This document shows, in pieces, positions 58,327 to 64,000 of a stretch of 64,000 nt of DNA (the stretch's first letter is position 1; each line of letters opens with the position of its first letter). Where the stretch lies: assembly GCF_947241705.1 (NCBI RefSeq), contig NC_079266.1, forward strand, positions 248,001-312,000, read 5' to 3'. The notes below the pieces were generated by a model, which did not search any database, had not been told where the DNA came from, and saw nothing but the letters and a program-made list of their open reading frames with translations. This DNA comes from Saccharomyces mikatae IFO 1815 (lineage: Eukaryota > Ascomycota > Saccharomycetes > Saccharomycetales > Saccharomycetaceae). A program made the translations under genes and the position numbers.

Positions 58327-59099
58327 ATGAGCACTCCATCGAAAACAACCTACTTTATTATTGGTAGTAGCCGAGGAATTGGTTTTAACTTAGTCAAAAT
58401 TTTGAGCGCTTCTACAAATAATGTTGTTATAGCTACTATTCGTGGATCATCGTCATTACCTAAAAATAAACAATTGGAAGATTTGGGAAATATCAGGGAA
58501 AATATTCATATTGTTCACCTTGACGTTACCAAAAACGAAAGCATAGAAAATATTGCAAATGAGATCAAAAAAAAACTCCATCTTTTCAAGGAATTGACGT
58601 TCTTATCGCAAACTCAGGAATATCTGATTCATATTACGAGATCCTAAAAACTTCTCAATCGGTCTGGCTTGAACATTATAAGACAAACGCTTTGGGGCCA
58701 ATATTGGCTCTTCAAAAGGTCTATCCATTGCTTCTCTTGAAAAATACCAGAAAAATATTCTTCATTTCCAGTGCTGCAGGGTCTATCACTGGCTTTATAC
58801 CAATTTCCGTTTCCGCTTACGGCCAGTCAAAAGCAGCCTTGAATTACGCTATAAAGGGACTCAGTTTTGAATTGAAGCCGGAGGGATTTACAGTTGTTGC
58901 CTTTCATCCTGGTATGGTGTCTACTGACATGGGAAAAGCTGGTATCGATAATTTTACAGAGAAAAATATAGACATCAGCTCCTTAGATGTCATCACACCA
59001 GAAGAGAGTGCTTCCGCACTGGTTGATGTTTTCGGTAAAATACAACCTAAAGATAATGGAAAGTTTTACAACTATGACGGCAGCGAAGGCGCCTTTTAA
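58327..59099 (+). pseudogene. Frameshifted short-chain dehydrogenase (YKL071W orthologue)
   Basis: Member of the NAD(P)-dependent short-chain dehydrogenase/reductase family; in S. cerevisiae a 256-aa protein of unknown substrate, stress-induced. The ATG at 58327 opens the cofactor part (IIGSSRGIGFNLVKIL). A nine-A run at 58567-58575 then puts the frame out by one base, and translation ends at 58647 after 106 aa. The rest of the family sequence continues in the next frame to 59099, with the active-site YGQSK in SAYGQSKAALNYA and the conserved FHPGMVSTDMG. The loss is either a true recent break or a homopolymer read error. The rest of the gene looks well preserved. Confidence 0.85.
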
Positions 59100-59903
59100 A
59101 ATCGTGCCAATGCAGAACTAGCACCGCAATATGCTACTTACATTATATAACCTTATGATATACTTCTGGCTAAATTTTATTGACGACAAATGCCTTTTGA
59201 ACAGAGATATAGTTCTGCTCAGTATGTTACATTTATAACGCCCAATTAGGCTAGTAGTTATTTCGACGCTCTATGATTTTACTTAGGAGGTTCAATGCCG
59301 CTTAAGGCCAACGCTCTACACTTTTTGCGACGAGCCACCCTGTCCTTACAGATAGATCATCCCGCTAAGAAAGGTATTTGCAACGGCATAGCTGGCGCTG
59401 ACAATGACAAAGTCTATTCAGAACTGTCAATCCGCAGGGTTTTCAATTTATCGGGGTACTCAAAGAACATGATAATATTGTCATAAGATTTGAAGAGAAA
59501 ATTTGGCTAAGCCCTATCATAACATTTTTTGCGTATTTATGTTTGAGCTTTTAGAAGGCAATACACAGAGTCTGTATACACACACTCATTATTGAAATTT
59601 TTTTGGAACATATGCTGCTCGTTAAGATAATCAATGAGTGGAAAATTTGAAAATATTTTAAAATAGCCTAGCGGTACTCCAAAGTAATTACCGATAATCC
59701 ACTTGTTAAAGTTAAGATGGCATTAAAACAGAAATTAAAATCAAATCTAAATCTAAATTGACAATTTTATTATTGTCACGTTTCACGATCAATTTAGATT
59801 ATCAGTATTCCAATGTTCATGTGATGATCTTCTTCCAATAATGTGAAATTAAACAAGATGCTTAGTAACAAATTAAGTTTTTGTATTCAGGAAAATAACA
59901 GAC
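59100..59903. other. YKL071W to YKL069W interval; no YKL070W seen
   Basis: 800 bp with no credible gene. In S. cerevisiae the interval is about 1.75 kb and holds YKL070W. Here the longest plus-strand frame (59295-59486, 63 codons) matches nothing I recognise. A 12-bp inverted repeat (59750-59800) lies close to the next gene. Confidence 0.55.
59750..59800. repeat. Imperfect stem: 12-bp inverted repeat before YKL069W
   Basis: AATCTAAATTGA (59750-59761) and its reverse complement (59789-59800) are separated by 27 bases, which themselves contain ACAAT/ATTGT. It lies about 105 bp before the YKL069W ATG. AT-rich, so chance is possible. Confidence 0.55.
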
Positions 59904-60446
59904 ATGGGCTCGTCAGGTGAGTTTTACCATGCTGATCACGTCAACTATGATTCAAATTTGAGTAAGGAAGAAGTTCTTGGACAGCTTCTGTTGTCATACG
60001 AAGGACTATCTGACGGACAGGTCAATTGGGTTTGTAATTTGTCAAACGCTTCGTCATTGATCTGGCATGCATACAAGTCATTAGGTGTTAGCGTAAATTG
60101 GGCTGGTTTTTATGTTACTCAAGATAACAAAGAAGATACTCTGTTATTGGGCCCATTTCAAGGTAAGGTTGCTTGCCAAACAATACAATTTGGTAAAGGT
60201 GTTTGCGGAACTGCGGCTTTCACAAGGGAAACACAGATTGTTTCAGATGTCAATAAATACCCAGATCACATTGCGTGCGATGGAGAAACTAAAAGTGAAA
60301 TTGTTGTTCCAATCATATCCAATGATAGTAAGACATTGGGGGTTATAGATGTAGATTGTTTGGATTACGACGGATTCGATGAAGTAGACAGAGAATTCTT
60401 AGAAAGGCTCGCTAAGTTAATAAATAAATCATGTGTCTTTAAATAA
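59904..60446 (+). CDS. Free methionine-R-sulfoxide reductase (YKL069W orthologue)
   Basis: GAF-domain enzyme (fRMsr) that reduces free methionine-(R)-sulfoxide, thioredoxin-dependent, cytosolic. It is 180 aa, as in S. cerevisiae. The three family cysteines C91, C101 and C125 are present in VACQTIQFGKGVCGTA and HIACDGETKSEIVVP; C101 and C125 form the catalytic disulfide. GFYVTQ and GPFQGKVAC are further signatures. The start MGSSGEFYHADHVNY is at the first ATG. The gene lies between the two LTR-flanked tRNA genes. Confidence 0.95.
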   Translation: MGSSGEFYHADHVNYDSNLSKEEVLGQLLLSYEGLSDGQVNWVCNLSNASSLIWHAYKSLGVSVNWAGFYVTQDNKEDTLLLGPFQGKVACQTIQFGKGVCGTAAFTRETQIVSDVNKYPDHIACDGETKSEIVVPIISNDSKTLGVIDVDCLDYDGFDEVDREFLERLAKLINKSCVFK

Positions 60447-60814
60447 GAAGTCGCAAACACATATTTCACTTCACTTTAGCAAAATTTATTATGTAACCGT
60501 CTTGCTGAATACTTTACCATACAAATTGTTAATTTTTCCCTGCACTTATCAATCAGCGATAAGAGTTATTGGAAGACATGAATGTAGAGGTAAATATTAT
60601 GACAATTTGCTTGGCTCATATTCATGGTAAAGGTTTGTTTTGGTAGTTAAATTGATAGCCATCATCTTTATACGTTTTTTTTCGCAAATGATTAGTCGTA
60701 ATGTTCGTCGTCGTACTAAGGAATTTCGGTATTGTTAATTTTTCTACTTTTGCGTGACATGTTGATGAGAAATTTAAATATTTTCTCTTGACAAAAAATA
60801 AGAAAAAAACAAAC
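60447..60814. other. YKL069W to tRNA-Val interval
   Basis: About 370 bp, AT-rich. It holds the 3' flank of YKL069W and the T-rich terminator of the minus-strand tRNA (A-run at 60794-60810 on the plus strand). Nothing else seen. Confidence 0.5.
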
Positions 60815-60888
60815 TGATTTCGCCCAGGATCGAACTGGGGACGTTCTGCGTGTTAAGCAGATGCCATAACCGACTAGACCACGAAACC
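60815..60888 (-). tRNA. tV(AAC): tRNA-Val (AAC)
   Basis: On the minus strand the acceptor arm GGTTTCG pairs with CGAAATC. The anticodon AAC is in CTTAACAC, and the T-arm is GTTCGATC. No intron. It matches the S. cerevisiae tV(AAC) sequence and place. A sigma LTR begins 15 bp upstream of its 5' end, the usual Ty3 target position. Confidence 0.97.
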
Positions 60889-60903
60889 GAACTTTGTTGA
60901 GGA

Positions 60904-61636
60904 TGTTGTATCTTAAGATGGGATACGTCAGTATGACAATACATCATTCTAAACGTTCATAAAACACATATGAAACAATCTTATAACGAAACGAACAGAT
61001 TGAAAAACATAAGGTAAAACTCTGCTTTTCCGAGCTGAACTAATCAAGTGTATAAATACCTGAACAATTAGTTAGTGTTGGAATAAGTGATTACCACTAT
61101 ACATTTATTCATATAAATTGTTGTAGTTGATGACGAACATTCTTTAACATGATACTAATGATGTTGAGTAAATTAATACTAACATTCTTATGGTGATACC
61201 AATTTAAATGGAGTAGGGAAATTCTAATTATAGAATTTCCTGCACTAATAAGATAAAGATCTATTAATTGTCCAGAACTTAGTATATAAGAAGATGAGTT
61301 AACACTAAATTCTTATCATCAACACTCTGATTTATGTCTGAACCTTTTGGTTTAATACACCCAATCAGCGTGTGTTTTATATACCTCTCTTATATAGATT
61401 AAGAAGGAACGACTATTCTTAATTATTACAACTTACTAAACTACTAATTATCAACAGTTAGATCCGAGATTCCGCGCTTCCACTATTTAGTATAACCCAT
61501 ATCTTATACAATATATAGGATAAGTAACATCCCGTGAATTAAGTTGATAAGTCGTTTTTTCAATTAGTTACTTCCCTAAGATAGTATATTAGGATTGTCA
61601 GGACATCCCGGTATTACTTAAGCCCGTGATACAACA
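60904..61636 (+). mobile_element. Ty3 sigma solo LTR, split by another LTR
   Basis: TGTTGTATCTTAAGATGG to GATACAACA, in two parts (60904-61075 and 61462-61636, about 347 bp together, the sigma length). It is flanked by the 5-bp duplication GAGGA (60899-60903, 61637-61641). It sits 15 bp upstream of the tRNA-Val start, as Ty3 integrase targets the pol III initiation site. A second LTR is inserted inside it. No Ty3 internal sequence remains. Confidence 0.92.
61076..61456 (+). mobile_element. Solo LTR of the unassigned family (copy 2), nested in sigma
   Basis: 381 bp from TGTTGGAATAAGTGATTACC to ATTATCAACA, inside the sigma LTR and bracketed by the 5-bp duplication GTTAG (61071-61075, 61457-61461). 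Compared with copy 1 it has about 50 bp more in the 5' third; the last 200 bp are almost the same. It is younger than the sigma it interrupts. Confidence 0.88.
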
Positions 61637-61713
61637 GAGGATTTTGAGTAGCAGACTTGCCTATGTAGGTAAACCTTTGATCTAAACTTTAACTTGTTCT
61701 TTTATATACATGT

Positions 61714-62391
61714 TGTTGGAATTGTTGTAATATAAATCAACTATCATCTACTAACTAGTATTTACGTTACTAGTATATTGAGATATTAGCGAATTTCGAG
61801 ATGATTGTTGGGATTCCATTGTTGATAAAGGCAATAATATTAAGTATGTAGATATACTACAAGTTCTCCTCGAGGATATAGGAATCCAATAAATGGAACT
61901 CGTAATTCTACATAATTCTGTATATGCTTTTATTGTCATTTTATATATTGTCAGTCATTATCCTATTACATTATCAATCCTTGCATTTCAGCTTCCACTT
62001 ACTTCGATGACCGCTTCTCATAACTTATGTCATCTTCTAATAGCGTATATGATAATATACTAGTAGTATGACTACTAGTTGATAGACGATAGTTGATTTT
62101 CATTCCAACATATATTATCATATACGGTGTTAGAAGATGACGCAAATGATGAGAAATAGTCATCTAAATTAGTGGAAGCTGAAACGCAAGAATTGATAAT
62201 GTAATAGGATAAATGAATAACAACATATAAAACGATGATAATAATGTTTATAGAATTGTGTAGAATTGCAGATTCCCTTTTATGGATTCCTAAATCCCCG
62301 AGGAGAACTTCTAGTATATCTACATACCTAATATTATTGCCTTATAAAAAATGGAATCCCAACAATTACATCAGAGTCCACACTTATCTCA
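61714..62391 (+). mobile_element. Ty1/Ty2 delta solo LTR, split by a second delta
   Basis: TGTTGGAATTGTTGTAATAT to CACTTATCTCA, in two parts (61714-61778 and 62116-62391, about 341 bp together, a normal delta length). It contains the delta hallmarks ACTAACTAGTATTTACGTTA and GATGACGCAAATGATGAG. No matching duplication at its outer edges. Confidence 0.88.
61779..62110 (-). mobile_element. Delta solo LTR nested in a delta, opposite orientation
   Basis: 332 bp, starting TGAGATATTAGCG and ending CATTCCAACA on the plus strand, that is, a complete minus-strand delta. It is bracketed by the duplication TATAT (61774-61778, 62111-62115). Removing it in thought restores the uninterrupted host delta sequence, so the order of insertion is clear. 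Confidence 0.9.
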
Positions 62392-62487
62392 GTTCTCAAC
62401 CTTTATGTCCTCTTCTAAGACGTATACGATAATATACTAGTACCATGGTTACTAGTCGATAAATGATAGTCGGTTCCTATTCCAACA
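62392..62487 (-). mobile_element. Delta LTR fragment (5' end)
   Basis: Reads on the minus strand from TGTTGGAATAGGAACCGACT through TACTAGTATATTATCGTATA. Only the 5' end of a delta remains, directly abutting the 3' edge of the plus-strand delta. Confidence 0.75.
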
Positions 62488-62572
62488 GTTTTATATACCT
62501 CTCATATATAGTATTAGAAGATCTGCTCTAATTATTTACTTAAAACTATAACCTAAGTACTCATTATCGACA
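62488..62572 (+). mobile_element. 3' fragment of the unassigned LTR family
   Basis: Starts GTTTTATATACCTCTCATAT and ends TCATTATCGACA, a diverged version of the last 85 bp of the LTRs at 56487 and 61076. More diverged than those two, so an older copy. Confidence 0.65.
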
Positions 62573-63389
62573 GTTTTCTGTAAAAAATAGAAAGCTCTCG
62601 CTGCAGCTCTATTTGAGACATAACTACGATGATTACTCTCCATTTTAACCATTTGATTACCTTTGTCAATGCAACGTAGGAATGAGGAAAGAAATTCAAG
62701 TAGCTTTTTTTTTCCGGCGAAATCCTTGGAAGTGAGGAGGCTTGAGCGGCTAATTTCACATGACAACTAAGAACGATAAAGAAAAATGAGTGTAAAAAAA
62801 GGAAGACTGATCTTACGTCTGCAAGAACAATACACAATAACCTAGATGCGGCAACTCTTCTTATGAAACCCTTAAGGAATATTGTGTAGGTGGACTAGTT
62901 TAGTATTGCAATTAAAAATATGTGGAGATCCCTTCTTAATTCCAAAATGAGACCCTTTACTGAGCATAATACGATGGTTTTCCATGTGGCCCTACTCTAC
63001 AGATCCCGTGGTTAATAGCAAGGTATGTGTGAAAATTGAGAAATATCATGGGGTTTTTAGTTCAGGCCTCAGTTGTGGCGCCTTCGTGACATTTTTGGCC
63101 GTCCGTTAGGGCAGAAAAAGAAAAGTGTAACGAAAAAAATGAAAAGTGTGGCATTTAGACATCCATTGCCATGCGTGCGGCCATTTCTCGAAACAATATG
63201 CCAAACATTTGGTTCAAGTATGGAACCCTAGAATAGTTTGGTTCCAATGAAGGTAGTGGAAGAACGATCATATATAATAGAACCTAAAAATTCATGAAAC
63301 TCTCGATAACCTCAAACTTTTGGATTATTGAATGATTAAAAGTCATCTAACGAACCGTACATCAAGTACTCCATATATCATCTATCACA
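62573..63389. other. Interval from the LTR nest to the YKL068W-A orthologue
   Basis: About 820 bp. The short minus-strand frames at 62536-62837 are not convincing. No tRNA, LTR or other element that I recognise. The right part is the promoter of the next small gene. Confidence 0.5.
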
Positions 63390-63626
63390 ATGCAAGAAAA
63401 CCACTCTGTTAGCTACCTCCACGAAGCAAATGCCTCAAAGAGACCCAACGGGCTATTTTCACAAACCAAAAAGCAAGCTAATTTTCCAAAAGTTCTAAAT
63501 CAAACTGAAGAGGAGATAGAAGATGAGGACCTTATGGTAGACCTCAACACGGGGTCTTTGACTCCTGTCAATTTAAAATATTGGACCCGAATGAGTACAA
63601 TGACTGAGAATTTTGGCAAGCTGTGA
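63390..63626 (+). CDS. Small conserved protein (YKL068W-A orthologue)
   Basis: 78 aa with no known function. The frame matches the short S. cerevisiae gene next to NUP100, which was found by comparison with Ashbya. Clear conserved blocks are RPNGLFSQTKKQANF, EEEIEDEDLMVDLNTGSL and NLKYWTRMSTMTENFGKL. No signal peptide or membrane segment; acidic in the middle. Conservation across genera supports a real gene. Confidence 0.85.
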   Translation: MQENHSVSYLHEANASKRPNGLFSQTKKQANFPKVLNQTEEEIEDEDLMVDLNTGSLTPVNLKYWTRMSTMTENFGKL

Positions 63627-64000
63627 TACCAATTTAATGTCAATTTTTGCTTAATCATTTTCCTTCTTTTTTTCGATGGTTAATTCAGAAGGCTGTTCAA
63701 GTAATGAATGCTTAGAATAGCTATTCCGTGTATCCTTATTTACTGGTGACATTGTTATAGATATTTGCGATATTCGTTTTTCAGGTAGGTGTTTTTTATA
63801 GATTTTTTTCGAGTATTCTTTTGTGTACATATCCGTTTTAATTAATTATGCATAATATGAATTTTAGTTCATTTAGCTTCATTTTTTTTTAACTTTTCTT
63901 CACTAACTTTAGTTTCAGTGGTGATTGCAAGTTTGTAGAATAACCTCTAATGATTATTCTTGCAGTTTTTTGGTATTTTGTTACATATTCATTTTAAGTC
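63627..64000. other. Right end, upstream flank of NUP100
   Basis: About 370 bp, T-rich, no gene. By known gene order the nucleoporin gene NUP100 should start just beyond the window, so this is likely its promoter. Confidence 0.5.

Noticed and set aside
59295-59486. 63-codon plus-strand frame considered as a YKL070W remnant
   Set aside because: I compared it with what I remember of the PaiB-like FMN-binding pattern and found no convincing match in any frame.
60815-62572. A full-length Ty element in the LTR nest
   Set aside because: Only LTR sequence is present; no primer-binding site followed by gag or pol-like sequence is seen between any two LTRs.
1-64000. CRISPR arrays, plasmid-type origins, or a bacterial-type operon
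   Set aside because: No spaced direct repeats, and gene structure is plainly yeast nuclear. ARS consensus matches are too short and frequent in AT-rich DNA to call origins by eye.

Overview
The window is a block of budding-yeast nuclear chromosome. Gene content, order and strands match the left arm of Saccharomyces cerevisiae chromosome XI from the GFA1/APE1 boundary to just before NUP100. The proteins differ at many positions from the S. cerevisiae sequences I remember (only a few in Mdh1, many in Smy1, Bud2 and the first half of Tef4). I therefore read it as another Saccharomyces sensu stricto species; I cannot name which. Genes are dense and AT-rich, with one intron-bearing protein gene (TEF4).

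Positions 1-30,000 hold APE1 (vacuolar aminopeptidase), HSL1 (G2/M kinase), YPF1 (intramembrane protease), UTP11 (ribosome assembly), MTC2, the tandem wall-protein genes CWP2 and CWP1, YJU2 (splicing), YJU3 (lipase), MBR1, BUD2 (RasGAP), a Sec14-like gene, CUE2 (mRNA endonuclease), MIF2 (CENP-C) and the start of CAB3. Positions 30,000-56,000 hold CAB3, CYT2, SRX1, MDH1, HOT13, RRP14, TEF4 with snR38 in its intron, VMA5, SMY1, DHR2, PSG1, the YKL075C orthologue, MUD2, LHS1 and STB6. These are housekeeping genes without operon logic. Some regulation is visible: SBF sites before HSL1, PAC/RRPE before UTP11, Yap1 sites before SRX1 and a UPR element before LHS1.

From about 56,000 the character changes. 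Two tRNA genes (Trp with intron, Val) are surrounded by solo LTRs and fragments of Ty3-sigma, Ty1/2-delta and a third LTR family that I cannot name. Several are nested with intact 5-bp target duplications. No internal Ty coding region is present. Among them lie a frameshifted YKL071W orthologue with an apparently intact Yap1-site promoter, the free methionine sulfoxide reductase gene, and a small conserved gene next to NUP100. No intact YKL070W orthologue is seen.

I found no CRISPR array, plasmid or plainly new multi-gene system. The observations most worth a second look are a possible degraded coding sequence between the Sec14-like gene and CUE2, the TEF4 intron 3' hairpin, the frameshifted reductase behind its stress promoter, and the LTR nest.
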